This document shows positions 26,501-34,613 of a DNA stretch of 64,000 nt, piece after piece. The notes under the pieces were generated by a model, which was not told where the DNA came from, searched no databases, and worked only from the letters and a program-made list of their open reading frames with translations. The stretch's first letter is position 1, and each line of letters starts with the position of its first letter. A program made the translations under genes and the position numbers. Source of the DNA: Flavobacterium piscisymbiosum (GTDB lineage Bacteria > Bacteroidota > Bacteroidia > Flavobacteriales > Flavobacteriaceae); the NCBI RefSeq assembly GCF_020905295.1, contig NZ_JAJJMM010000001.1:4898001-4962000 (forward strand). The letters are read 5' to 3'.

Positions 26501-26876
26501 TAATTTTATCAACCGCTTTTACAGGAACTGCTTTTGGCGCAGCTGCTTTCTGAATTAAAACCAATTTACCATTAATGTTATAATTGAAATTGGCTTTTTT
26601 AGAAAGATCACTTAAAATTAATGCCACTGATTCATTTGTGTAATTTACTGCATACGTGGTATTATCAGCAATAATAGCTTGTCCGTAGCTGAATTTATAA
26701 TCCGTTTGCGCGCTCAATTTTGAAAAAATAGAAACAAGTGTCGCTTTTTCTATTTTATTTTCTATTTTTGATTTTTTTAATGAATTAGTTTTACTAAAAC
26801 CACTCTCAATGGTCAGTAACGCTAGTACTAAAAAGATGAAACTCTTTAGATTTAAATAAGAAGGTTTAAAATACAT
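23592..26876 (-). CDS. SusC/RagA TonB-dependent transporter with STN signalling domain
   Basis: The outer-membrane transporter has 1094 residues. After a signal peptide (about 1-28) comes a secretin/TonB short N-terminal (STN) domain (about 43-109), then a carboxypeptidase-regulatory-like domain (VKGKIVDENKLPIPGATV, about 127-195), the TonB-box/plug region (LNEVLVVGYGKQAKKDVTG; NGVVLVTTKKG) and a beta-barrel ending SFGATLKL. The STN domain lets the loaded transporter signal to an anti-sigma factor. The FecR and ECF sigma genes immediately upstream on the same strand complete such a system. Confidence 0.96.
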   Translation of the reverse strand: MYFKPSYLNLKSFIFLVLALLTIESGFSKTNSLKKSKIENKIEKATLVSIFSKLSAQTDYKFSYGQAIIADNTTYAVNYTNESVALILSDLSKKANFNYNINGKLVLIQKAAAPKAVPVKAVDKIRVKGKIVDENKLPIPGATVIESGSSNSTVTDFDGVFELSVGEGKNIEVSYVGYTTKVLAAQSGFMTVQLEPSTAELNEVLVVGYGKQAKKDVTGAVTQLEAANFKQGVNVSVDNLLQGKVAGVRVVNTSGEPGAGVNVTIRGVGSIRSGSTPLFVVDGMPLSNDDTSPAGTNVGFGGSTAKNPLNFLNTSDIESITVLKDASAAAIYGARGSNGVVLVTTKKGSKGEGTLTFDSYMGVSTVAHKLDVLDAGQYRNAIKDKAFDHGGNTDWQDVIFRSAITTNNALSFAKQTESGNYYASVAQMNQEGIIHNSNFKRLSGRINAAESFLDNKRLKLKLNLTASQTTDDGVPTSDDGGSNGQLIVHTLMANPTRSVFDANGKYTNFNMNAHYNPAYLLSIYEDQTRTLRVLGNLEASFRIIDGLEYKLNIGVDRSTSERNTTIYPNLTDLNPKGKYVQNNLDSKNSLVEHYLTYNKAFDKHKFEVLGGFSYQKFERSGTSFSIDGISAQGAGVKPSINPGFAGTQSGTTGYAQENELQSYFGRLNYSFDNKYLLTASMRADGSTRFGDNNKYGYFPSFALGWNITNENFLKDSKTINNLKLRASWGQTGNQEVPNKQTKASYSLAGPDGYYLNDDLNLVNGVSVSRTANPDLKWEVVTQYNVGLDFNLWNDRFYGTVDYFNKTTTDAILYIPSTPLSQTKFIWTNIDGKIVNKGIEIMLGSKIIDRKDFTWNVDVNGSTLNNKIENLPLSEILTGAISGPGQSGVNANIYKSGYAAGSFYLLEHTGFDQNGANVFKDQNGDGKIDNSDRIIIEGALPTFYYGFNSDMRYKNFSFSFSIIGQTGGYLLNNTGLNALNINNLASDRNVATGYYESGANPTNSPILSTLFLEKSDFIRLNAARIGYNFDLKGLNWINGLTLYVTGNNLITITNYTGFDPLVNTPKATDGNQSIGIDYAAYPTSRTFSFGATLKL

Positions 26877-26950
26877 GATTTAAGTTATTGGTTTTTTTAC
26901 GATACTTAATGATAAATGGCAGTTGTTCTCAGCAACTGCTTTTTTTGTTT

Positions 26951-27874
26951 TTAATCCACTTTTACTATTTCGCCATAAACTTTAAATTTTAGGTTTGTGA
27001 TATAATTTATTTGTTCTAAAACATTCTCTAATGATGCGTCCTTCTTTATGAACACCGTTAATGGCGTTGCCAATACGAGCTTATTTTCATATTGAAATGA
27101 AACTCCGTATTTATATTGTAAAACCGTAATTACTTGTTTTAAAGTAGTCTGATTGAGCGTAACATCTGTATTGTACCAATTGACCAAATAGGATTTTTCA
27201 GCCATTTGTTTGGTTAATTTTTGTGCCGTAAACAAAGCTTCTTCGTTTGGAACCAAATCTACGCTCTGCCCTTTCGTAGAAACATTTACCTTACCGGTTA
27301 CGACAATCACTTCGCATTTTAATTTTGACATTTGAATGTGAAATGAAGTTCCTACAACTCTCGTTTTAATTTCGCCTGAGCTAATAATAAAAGGATGCTT
27401 TTTGTCTTTGGCTATTTCAAAAAATGCATTTCCTTTTAGTAAAGAAACTTTTCTTTGTCCGCCCATAAATTTTTCAGGATACTGAAATGATGAATTTGCT
27501 GCCAGATAAATTTTCGAGCCGTCACTTAATTGGATAGATTTGGGGGTATCTGACGTTTTAAATGATAATTGCTTTTCGGCTGTAATACCTGGTTTAAAGT
27601 AAAACCCTAAACCAACCAGAAAAAGAATGCTGGCAGCTGCCATATATTTTAAGTAAGGATTGAAGGCTTTCTTCTTTCCTATTCGAATTTGAATATTGTC
27701 GTAAATATCCTGAGCAACTTCGTCCGGGTTTCCCATTGAAGTTGTATCCCAATTTGATTTTTGATATTCACTAAAAGTAAAATTATGCAACAAATCTTCT
27801 TCTGCTCTTGAAGTTTTATGTCGGGAACTTTTATTGATAAGATATTCTAAACTGTGCTTGATTCTTTTTACCAT
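26951..27874 (-). CDS. FecR-family anti-sigma factor
   Basis: This is an inner-membrane anti-sigma regulator of 307 residues. I chose the ATG at 27874 (MVKRIKHSLEYLINKSS) because the upstream 12 codons add a stray hydrophobic stretch. A cytoplasmic N-terminus of about 75 residues holds the sigma factor, one membrane helix follows (AAASILFLVGLGFYF), then the periplasmic FecR domain (FKTSDTPKSIQLSDGSKIYL, GNAFFEIAKDKKHPFII, TRVVGTSFHI) and a C-terminal STN-interacting part. It receives the signal from the STN domain of the adjacent SusC and releases or activates the ECF sigma factor. Confidence 0.95.
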   Translation of the reverse strand: MVKRIKHSLEYLINKSSRHKTSRAEEDLLHNFTFSEYQKSNWDTTSMGNPDEVAQDIYDNIQIRIGKKKAFNPYLKYMAAASILFLVGLGFYFKPGITAEKQLSFKTSDTPKSIQLSDGSKIYLAANSSFQYPEKFMGGQRKVSLLKGNAFFEIAKDKKHPFIISSGEIKTRVVGTSFHIQMSKLKCEVIVVTGKVNVSTKGQSVDLVPNEEALFTAQKLTKQMAEKSYLVNWYNTDVTLNQTTLKQVITVLQYKYGVSFQYENKLVLATPLTVFIKKDASLENVLEQINYITNLKFKVYGEIVKVD

Positions 27875-27957
27875 AATACTTGTTATTATCAATAAGTACC
27901 AGAAATGCAAAATCGTACTATCGCGAAATATTACGAAACCATTAACAGAAAGTTATC

Positions 27958-28482
27958 TTAAAAGTTTTTGTGCAAAATGATGTATGGAGCAAGCCAGGCA
28001 AGGTCTTTCAGGCCTTCACGCAATTGTTTTAAGGCCGAAGAAATTTGATTTTTTACGGTTTGTTTCGAAATTCCGAGTTCTTCGGCAATCTGATCAATTG
28101 ACATATCCTGAAATTTGTACATCAGCAAAACTTCTTTTCGTTTCTCCGGAAGTTTATCCAATAAGGAATACAATAAATCCATTAATTCAGGATCGATCGA
28201 GCTGAAATTATCAATAATATAATCTTCGAATTTATCCTCAAGAATCGTCTTGTCGAACTTGTTATTCTGGTAATGTTTGAAAACCTGATTTTTTACCGCA
28301 CGAAACAAATAAGGCTCGATGGCATTTATAGTAATGTCATCTTTTCGTTCCCATAAATCGATAAAAACATCCTGAACAATGTTCTGCGCCAAGTCTTTAT
28401 CCTGAGTCATCGTATACGAAAAAGCATTAAGCTTTTTCCAGTAATCATTATACGTTTTTTCAAATACTTCAGGATTTTTCAT
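27958..28482 (-). CDS. ECF RNA polymerase sigma factor (FecI-like)
   Basis: The 174-residue sigma factor has region 2 (about 10-75; DLAQNIVQDVFIDLWERKDD) and region 4 (about 110-165; LPEKRKEVLLMYKFQDMSIDQIAEELGISKQTVKNQI). It probably directs transcription of the downstream susC-susD genes in response to their own substrate. It is the first gene of the sigma/FecR/SusC/SusD row. I found no clear ECF promoter by eye. Confidence 0.95.
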   Translation of the reverse strand: MKNPEVFEKTYNDYWKKLNAFSYTMTQDKDLAQNIVQDVFIDLWERKDDITINAIEPYLFRAVKNQVFKHYQNNKFDKTILEDKFEDYIIDNFSSIDPELMDLLYSLLDKLPEKRKEVLLMYKFQDMSIDQIAEELGISKQTVKNQISSALKQLREGLKDLAWLAPYIILHKNF

Positions 28483-28748
28483 AGCTTATTTTGGGACTGT
28501 TTGGTGATGTAAAATAATAAAATGTTATACCAAAGTTTTTTGCCTGAACGTTATCTTTAAATTAAATAAAGAATTATTCTGATGTAGAAATACTACTATT
28601 TTAGGGCAATGATGACAATCAGGTTGCGATTTCTTTTTTTTTAAATAACATAAAAATCAAATCCTGTCTTTACATTAGTACTTTCTAAAAAAAGGTAATT
28701 TTCTAGTGCTGCGTCCTCAGTTCTAATAAAAATTACATTTTCAAAATC

Positions 28749-29810
28749 ATGAAACAAATTCTGTTTACTTTATTTCTTGCCGGCGCCATAAACAGCAGCG
28801 TTCAGGCTCAAAATGACAACTTAAAAATCAATCAAATACAAGTAATAGGTTCACATAATAGTTACCGCCAGAATATCGAACCGGATTTATACAATTTCAT
28901 TCAGGCAAAAGACACTTCGCGTTCCTTAAAAGGATTGCAATACACGCATATTTCAATTACAGATCAGTTGAACAAAGGTTTGCGAAATCTTGAAATTGAT
29001 GTTCAGGGCGATCCTAAAGGCGGAAAATTTGCACATCCTAAAGGTCTGGATCTGGTAAAATCTGAAAAAGTTTATGACCCAAATGGAGAAATGAACAAAC
29101 CGGGTTTTAAAGTTTTTCACATGATCGATATTGATTTTAGAACATCTTGCTACACGCTTCAAAATGCTCTTGCGGAATTAAAAAAATGGTCTGATGCAAA
29201 TCCGGATCACATTCCGGTTTTTATCACACTGGAACCCAAAGATGACGATAGTTTCATGGGTACAAAAGCAGAGAAATTTACACCTGAATTATTTGATGCT
29301 TTAGATGCTGAACTCCGCAAAGGTTTAGGTAATAAACTAATAACACCGGATATGGTTCGCGGAAAATACAAAACCCTTGAAGAAGCGGTTTTACACAACA
29401 ATTGGCCAACGCTGAAAAAAGCAAAAGGTAAATTTTTATTTATTTTGGATAATAACGGAGCCAAAAGAGATATGTATTCACTGAATCATCCATCCCTAAA
29501 AGGACGCTCCGCTTTTATCTGTGCAGAACCAGGAAAACCAGAGGCGGCAACTTTGATGATAGGAAATTCTGAAGATCCAAAAATTACAGATTTAGTCAAA
29601 AAAGGATATATTATAAGAACCAGAGCAGATTCTGATACTAAAGAAGCACGCAAAAATGATTACACACACTTTGAAGCTGCCAAAAAATCCGGCGCTCAAG
29701 TCATCACAACAGATTATTATTTGCCAAGTACTTTCTTCAATTCTCCTTATCAAATCAAATATGATGATGGTAGTTATGTGAGAGTAAATCCGGTTACTGG
29801 AGGGGAGTAA
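28749..29810 (+). CDS. Exported PI-PLC-like phosphodiesterase
   Basis: The 353-residue protein has a signal peptide (about 1-21) and a PI-PLC X-like TIM barrel of the calcium-dependent type (PF16670-like). The first catalytic His is His36 in VIGSHNSYRQ. GLRNLEIDVQGD provides Glu82 and Asp84 as likely metal ligands, and the second His is His124 in KVFHMIDIDF. Such enzymes cut the phosphodiester of phosphoinositides or related glycerophospho compounds. It is exported and lies divergently from the ECF-sigma/SusCD operon and convergently to an exported phosphoesterase, so it may feed a phosphate or inositol scavenging route. Confidence 0.88.
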   Translation: MKQILFTLFLAGAINSSVQAQNDNLKINQIQVIGSHNSYRQNIEPDLYNFIQAKDTSRSLKGLQYTHISITDQLNKGLRNLEIDVQGDPKGGKFAHPKGLDLVKSEKVYDPNGEMNKPGFKVFHMIDIDFRTSCYTLQNALAELKKWSDANPDHIPVFITLEPKDDDSFMGTKAEKFTPELFDALDAELRKGLGNKLITPDMVRGKYKTLEEAVLHNNWPTLKKAKGKFLFILDNNGAKRDMYSLNHPSLKGRSAFICAEPGKPEAATLMIGNSEDPKITDLVKKGYIIRTRADSDTKEARKNDYTHFEAAKKSGAQVITTDYYLPSTFFNSPYQIKYDDGSYVRVNPVTGGE

Positions 29811-29855
29811 GTTTTCAGTCTCAGTCTCAGTTTTCAAGTTGGAATGAGTGAAAAA

Positions 29856-30004
29856 AATTTAACCGCAAGGAGCGCAAAGATTTTTACATGTAAGGTTTAT
29901 ATAAAACGCAAAGTTCGCAAAGCTAATTGATAAAGCTTTGCGAACTTTGCGTTTACTAACGACAATCTAAAACAAAAAACCTTTGCGCTCCTTGCGGTTA
30001 AATT
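29856..30004. repeat. Nested perfect inverted repeats between convergent genes
   Basis: Outer arms at 29856-29879 and 29981-30004 are perfect 24-bp inverted copies (core AACCGCAAGGAGCGCAAAG). Inner arms at 29904-29924 and 29934-29954 are perfect 21-bp inverted copies (core CGCAAAGTTCGCAAAG). RNA from either strand would fold into a long hairpin, so it may act as a bidirectional terminator or transcript-end protector for the convergent PLC and phosphoesterase genes. Related words occur at 32127-32304, 50548-50615 and 55526-55736. Confidence 0.92.
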
Positions 30005-30063
30005 CACACCCAAAAATTACGTTCCAACAAAACTTGAAACCTGAAACAAATTAAAACCTGAAA

Positions 30064-32007
30064 CTATTTTTCACTCTTAATCTCCCCACTCTTCAAATCA
30101 ACACTAAAATGATCCGCAGGAACTTCATGCATGAATTTATTAAAAATGATCAGAAACAATCGCATTTGGTTTTGCAATGGTTTTTCTTTTGATGCATCTT
30201 CTTTATGGTTTTCGAAAAATAACTGAGATACCGCTTTATATTGTTTCGCTCTTTCAGTTCCAACATCAACTAAAGCCAATTCATCCGCACTTCTAAAACG
30301 GTAGAAATCTACTAACATGTCATAACCTGTCCAATTGAAATCTTGTCTTTTTAGGTTGTTTTCAGACAAAAGTTTATCTGTTTTACTTTCAGCTTCTGAC
30401 CATTCTTTTTTAAAGTTTTCTTTGTTCTTTAAAATCACATCAAAATCTTTATCAGATTGCATATTGGCTAAAACCAATAAATCTTTTGCAGAAATATTTA
30501 GAATAAAATTCTTGAAAGATTCCGGCCAATCGTCTTTCAGGAAACGTAAACGGACTAGTTCCTTCAGATGAAAATCGGTAAAATCATGGTAATTTTTGGT
30601 TTTTAGGATATCGAAATTCCAGATGTCTTTTGTGTTTTGACTTTCTAAGAATTGATATTCCATTTTATACAAATCAAAAAGTTCATCGTATCGCGGAACC
30701 TCATCAATTGTAATCGTTTGAATGTCTACCAAATTATCTTTTTTGATCGTCAACAACTTATAAGCTGGAATATACGCCGCCAATGATGGCGTTTGAATAT
30801 TGACCAAAGTATTTCCTTTTGCTGTTGTACGAACTCCTGTATCATTAATATGCATATGTCCGCCAAAATGAATCTTCAATCCCGCATCAGCAAAAACCTG
30901 TGCTACTTCTTCGACCGGAACGCGATTCAATTGCCATTTGTTTGGCCCAAGTAACTCTTTTATTTCCGCGGAAGCGTCATCATTAAAATCAATCATCGGG
31001 AAATGACTAAAAGCAATCAAAGTTTTACCTTGTTGTTTGGCTTGCGCCGAAATTTCTTCAACCCATTTTATCAGATGTTTTTTGTTCGAAAGTACATTAT
31101 TATAACCCGTACTGGCTTCTGAATAGCTTTTAGAATCTTTTGGATCTCCGTCGTTCTTTTTTGGAATATAAACATTCCCGTCGATTGCCATTAACCAAAG
31201 TCCGTCAACAGGTTCAACGACATAACTCACATCCGGAACTTCAAATCCAGGCGATACATTATAGACTCTATTGGATAATAAAGCCGCTTTTGATGCTTTT
31301 TCGAAACTATAATCTTTAGAAGTATAAGTTGCAAATGGCGTTGCCCAGAATTTGTATTTTTTGTTGGGATAAAAACCAAAATTTTTAAGATTATCAGTAA
31401 TTCCCAAATAACCCATTTTAGCAATATCGGCGGTCACAACAACAGGCTGTTCGATGGTTAAGTTTGGCTTATAGAGGCCTTCTTTGCTATAAATGGGTTG
31501 ACTTTTACCGTCTTTTCCTAAAAAATCTTCTTTACCGGATTCCTGAGCAAAAGGTCCAACGGGATCGTGATTTCCAGTGGTAATGAAAAACTCGATATTG
31601 TATTTTTTTCTGTATTCATCTAAAATTTTCTCTAATCCTTTTACGTGAATCGGCTGACCGTCATCTGTGTAATCTCCCGGAAGTGCGACATATTTTATCT
31701 TTCTTTTTGCGATATCTTCTAAAGCCGCGATGAAAGCAAAATAGTTCTCATTGAAAATTCGGGTCGAATGCAACTGAGACGCCATTGTTCTCATTAACGT
31801 ATATTTTCCGGTTTTCGTATTCAAAATGCCTTTAAAATCATTATCAGAAAATGTTCCGAACAAATCCTGTAAATGAACATCGGATAAAAAAGCAACCTGA
31901 ACGCCGTCAAGATTCTTTTGTTTTTGCGCTGAAATTGTGGTGTTTAATAAAACAAAAAAAAGAATGGCGAAGCAATATTTATGTAGAGAGGAAAATTTAA
32001 AAATCAT
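30064..32007 (-). CDS. Exported calcineurin-like metallophosphoesterase
   Basis: The 647-residue protein has a signal peptide (about 1-27). The binuclear metal motifs are in order: FLSDVHLQD (Asp43, His45), LPGDYTDDGQ (Asp112), TTGNHDPVG (Asn146, His147), AFSHFPMID and HFGGHMHIND in the middle of the chain. The C-terminal 200 residues form a helical region without catalytic motifs. Substrate may be a phosphomonoester or phosphodiester, including lipid headgroups. It is convergent with the PI-PLC-like gene, separated by nested inverted repeats. Confidence 0.92.
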   Translation of the reverse strand: MIFKFSSLHKYCFAILFFVLLNTTISAQKQKNLDGVQVAFLSDVHLQDLFGTFSDNDFKGILNTKTGKYTLMRTMASQLHSTRIFNENYFAFIAALEDIAKRKIKYVALPGDYTDDGQPIHVKGLEKILDEYRKKYNIEFFITTGNHDPVGPFAQESGKEDFLGKDGKSQPIYSKEGLYKPNLTIEQPVVVTADIAKMGYLGITDNLKNFGFYPNKKYKFWATPFATYTSKDYSFEKASKAALLSNRVYNVSPGFEVPDVSYVVEPVDGLWLMAIDGNVYIPKKNDGDPKDSKSYSEASTGYNNVLSNKKHLIKWVEEISAQAKQQGKTLIAFSHFPMIDFNDDASAEIKELLGPNKWQLNRVPVEEVAQVFADAGLKIHFGGHMHINDTGVRTTAKGNTLVNIQTPSLAAYIPAYKLLTIKKDNLVDIQTITIDEVPRYDELFDLYKMEYQFLESQNTKDIWNFDILKTKNYHDFTDFHLKELVRLRFLKDDWPESFKNFILNISAKDLLVLANMQSDKDFDVILKNKENFKKEWSEAESKTDKLLSENNLKRQDFNWTGYDMLVDFYRFRSADELALVDVGTERAKQYKAVSQLFFENHKEDASKEKPLQNQMRLFLIIFNKFMHEVPADHFSVDLKSGEIKSEK

Positions 32008-32126
32008 AGGTTAGGCTTTTGCAAATGGGGTTATAAAAAGATTTGCAATTTTAGGAATTAAAACTTTAAAATCCTTTATCGTATTGTTACGGAATGATAA
32101 TTATTACTGCTGTACCGTGATGTTGA

Positions 32127-32304
32127 TTTAACTGCAAGGTTCGCAAAGTTTTTTTGTAGCTGGTGCGTAATAATCGCGCAAAGTCGCGAAAGCGCAAAGT
32201 TTTTATTTTCTTTGCGACTCTGAGACTTTGCGAGATTTAAAAATAAATCCTTGCGAACTTAGCGTATCCCGATAGCTATCGGGATTGCGCTCTTCGCGGT
32301 TAAC
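32127..32304. repeat. GCAAAG-type repeat with embedded perfect palindrome
   Basis: The 32008-32348 gap holds no gene. TTAACTGCAAGGTTCGCAAAG at the left faces TTGCGCTCTTCGCGGTTAA at the right, and GCAAAG words fill the middle. At 32266-32285 lies the perfect 20-bp palindrome ATCCCGATAGCTATCGGGAT. It is a degenerate relative of the nested repeat at 29856. Confidence 0.8.
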
Positions 32305-32348
32305 TTTTTTTATTTAAATTTATAATCAACTTTCAATTCACATTAATC

Positions 32349-32723
32349 ATGGAAACAAAAGATGGAAAACAAGCCATTTATGCCCAAACCAGAAAAGAAT
32401 GGCGTGATTGGTTACAGGAAAATAGTCAAATAGAGAAATCGGTCTGGTTGATTTTATATCATAAAAAAAGTAAAGTCGAAAGCATTAATCTTGTTGAAGC
32501 AACCGAAGAAGCTTTGTGTTTTGGATGGATTGACAGTTTGTGTAAAAAACGAGATGTCGAAAGTTTTTATCTCACCTTTACTCCCAGAAACCCCAAGAAA
32601 AGTAAATGGAGTCAGCCTAATCGTGATCGTGCCCAAAGAATGATTGAGCAGGGTTTAATGACAGAACAAGGACAAAAACTTATTGATATTGCGAAAGAAA
32701 ATGGGAAATGGGAACCTGTATAA
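32349..32723 (+). CDS. YdeI/OmpD-associated-family protein, C-terminally short
   Basis: The N-terminal half fits the YdeI/OmdA family (KEWRDWLQENSQIEKSVWLI, ATEEALCFGWIDSL, TFTPRNPKKSKWSQPNRDRA). Family members are usually about 190 residues, while this one stops at 124 just after AKENGKWEPV, where the C-terminal OmdA helix domain would start. The missing part is not present in another frame before the next gene at 32778. It may be a truncated, possibly non-functional copy. Function of the family is poorly defined (cell-envelope or stress related). Confidence 0.8.
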   Translation: METKDGKQAIYAQTRKEWRDWLQENSQIEKSVWLILYHKKSKVESINLVEATEEALCFGWIDSLCKKRDVESFYLTFTPRNPKKSKWSQPNRDRAQRMIEQGLMTEQGQKLIDIAKENGKWEPV

Positions 32724-32777
32724 AAAATGTCATCATAAACGCGATCATATAAACTCAATCAAAACGCAAACACAAAA

Positions 32778-33368
32778 ATGGAAGAACATCAGTCTTTAAT
32801 AAACCACATACAAAACCGAATATCACTTTCTGAAGAAGAAATGCATCAGTTTGTTTCTGAGTTTAAAATTACAAAAATCAAAAAAAGACAATTTATTATT
32901 CAACCTGATTTTGTCGCTAAATATAGAAGCTATGTAGTAGAGGGCGCTTTAAGAGCTTATGTTGTAAGTGATCAGGGACAAGAACATACAATTTCGTTTG
33001 CGATTGAAGATTGGTGGATTTCTGATTACAACAGTTATATTTATCAACAGCCGGCGACTATGTTTGTAGTAGCATTAGAAGATGCTATTCTCCTGCAAAT
33101 TGATTTCGAAACAGAAACGAAACTAAAAAATGCTAATCCAAAATTCGAAACTTTCTTTCGTATTACGGCTGAGCGTACAGCAGCATTTTTTCAGCGCCGA
33201 ATTATTATAAATCTTACTTCAACTGCTGAGAAACGTTATGATACTTTTATAGAAAATTTTCCTTTAATTGTAAAACGCGTGCCTCAATATGCACTAGCTT
33301 CCTATTTGGGCATGAGTACTGAATTTCTTTCGAAAATACGGAACAATAAATTAAAAAAGAAAAGTTGA
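32778..33368 (+). CDS. Crp/Fnr-family transcriptional regulator
   Basis: The 196-residue regulator has an N-terminal cyclic-nucleotide-binding-like beta-barrel (KKRQFIIQPDFVAKYRSYVVEGALRAYV split over residues 35-62) and a C-terminal HTH (RVPQYALASYLGMSTEFLSKIRN). The barrel lacks the phosphate-binding motif of true cAMP receptors, as in most Bacteroidota Crp-like proteins. It is 88 bases upstream of the PRISE-like reductase gene and probably regulates it. Confidence 0.9.
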   Translation: MEEHQSLINHIQNRISLSEEEMHQFVSEFKITKIKKRQFIIQPDFVAKYRSYVVEGALRAYVVSDQGQEHTISFAIEDWWISDYNSYIYQQPATMFVVALEDAILLQIDFETETKLKNANPKFETFFRITAERTAAFFQRRIIINLTSTAEKRYDTFIENFPLIVKRVPQYALASYLGMSTEFLSKIRNNKLKKKS

Positions 33369-33456
33369 ACTACTTCAACCTTATTTCATAATCTACTTCA
33401 TTTTTATTGAGTAAAAACAGTCACAACTTTGTAATGTAATTTTAAATACAAAGAAA

Positions 33457-34515
33457 ATGGCAACGAATAAAAATACTGCGCTTGTAGTTGGAGCAAATGG
33501 AGTGATAGGAACTAATATTATTCATCATCTTTTATCTTTAGGAAATTGGTCTGTTATTGGTCTTTCCAGAAGAGGTGGTGAGAATGCTTCAAATCTTGAA
33601 TATATTTCAGTCGATTTACTGGATGCTGAGGATTCTCAAAAGAAATTATCTCATCTGGATAACATTACTCATATTTTTTATGCTGCTTATCAAAATCGTC
33701 CTTCATGGGCTGAACTTGTTGAACCTAATCTGACAATGCTTCAAAATGTTGTTAGTACAATTGAGCCATTAGCTAAGAATTTACAGCACATAAGCTTGAT
33801 GCAGGGATATAAAGTTTATGGCGCGCATCTTGGTCCTTTTAAAACTCCCGCAAAAGAAAATGATGCCGGTCATATGCCTCCGGAATTTAATATCGACCAA
33901 CAAGAGTTTTTAGAAAAAAAACAACAAGGAAAAAACTGGAATTGGACCGCTATACGTCCATCTGTTGTTGGTGGTACAGCATTGGAAAACCCAATGAATT
34001 TGGCACTTGTTATTGCTGTCTATGCTTCCATTTCAAAAGAATTAAATCTTCCGCTTCGTTTTCCCGGAAAACCAGGAGCGTATGACAAACTTATGGAAAT
34101 GACCGATGCCGGATTATTAGCCAAAGCTACCGTTTGGGCGGCTACAAATTTGAAATGTGCCAATCAGGCTTTTAATATTACCAACGGAGATTTATTTAGA
34201 TGGACGGAACTATGGCCAAAAATTGCAGCCTATTTTAATATTCCTGTTGCACCCCCTCTTCAAATCCAACTTCAAACAATTATGGCTGATAAAAAAGAGT
34301 TATGGGAAAATATTCAGGAAAAATACAATTTAGAAAAACACAGTTATGAAAAATTATCCAGCTGGGGATTTGGTGATTTTGTTTTTTCATGGGATTACGA
34401 TTTCTTCGCAGACGGAAGTAAAGCCAGACGTTTTGGTTTTCATGAATTTATTGATACCGAAGAAATGTTCTTTACAATATTTGATCAATTACGTCAGGAA
34501 AAAATTATTCCTTAA
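33457..34515 (+). CDS. SDR oxidoreductase of the PRISE (progesterone 5-beta-reductase-like) group
   Basis: The 352-residue NAD(P)-dependent enzyme has the Rossmann motif VVGANGVIGTNII (glycines near 13-19), ISRR-like GLSRRGG, and the PRISE-type segment SLMQGYKVYGAHLGPFKTP with a YxxxK-like arrangement replaced by MQGYKVYG (Lys and Tyr near 116-119). Members reduce activated enone double bonds. The substrate here is unknown. Crp-like regulation from the upstream gene is likely. A terminator follows at 34523. Confidence 0.85.
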   Translation: MATNKNTALVVGANGVIGTNIIHHLLSLGNWSVIGLSRRGGENASNLEYISVDLLDAEDSQKKLSHLDNITHIFYAAYQNRPSWAELVEPNLTMLQNVVSTIEPLAKNLQHISLMQGYKVYGAHLGPFKTPAKENDAGHMPPEFNIDQQEFLEKKQQGKNWNWTAIRPSVVGGTALENPMNLALVIAVYASISKELNLPLRFPGKPGAYDKLMEMTDAGLLAKATVWAATNLKCANQAFNITNGDLFRWTELWPKIAAYFNIPVAPPLQIQLQTIMADKKELWENIQEKYNLEKHSYEKLSSWGFGDFVFSWDYDFFADGSKARRFGFHEFIDTEEMFFTIFDQLRQEKIIP

Positions 34516-34522
34516 ATAAAAA

Positions 34523-34589
34523 AATCTGTCATTTCTGACAGATTTTGATTAGGTAAAGCCTTTGTCAAAGTTTAAAACTTTGACAAAGG
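34523..34589 (+). terminator. Two consecutive terminator-like hairpins
   Basis: The first hairpin AATCTGTCA/TGACAGATT with a 4-base loop (34523-34544) is followed by TT. The second is a perfect 31-base hairpin CCTTTGTCAAAGTTT/AAACTTTGACAAAGG (34559-34589) and faces the end of the convergent GH18 gene. Confidence 0.8.
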
Positions 34590-34613
34590 TTTAGAATAAA
34601 TATAACTAACTAT

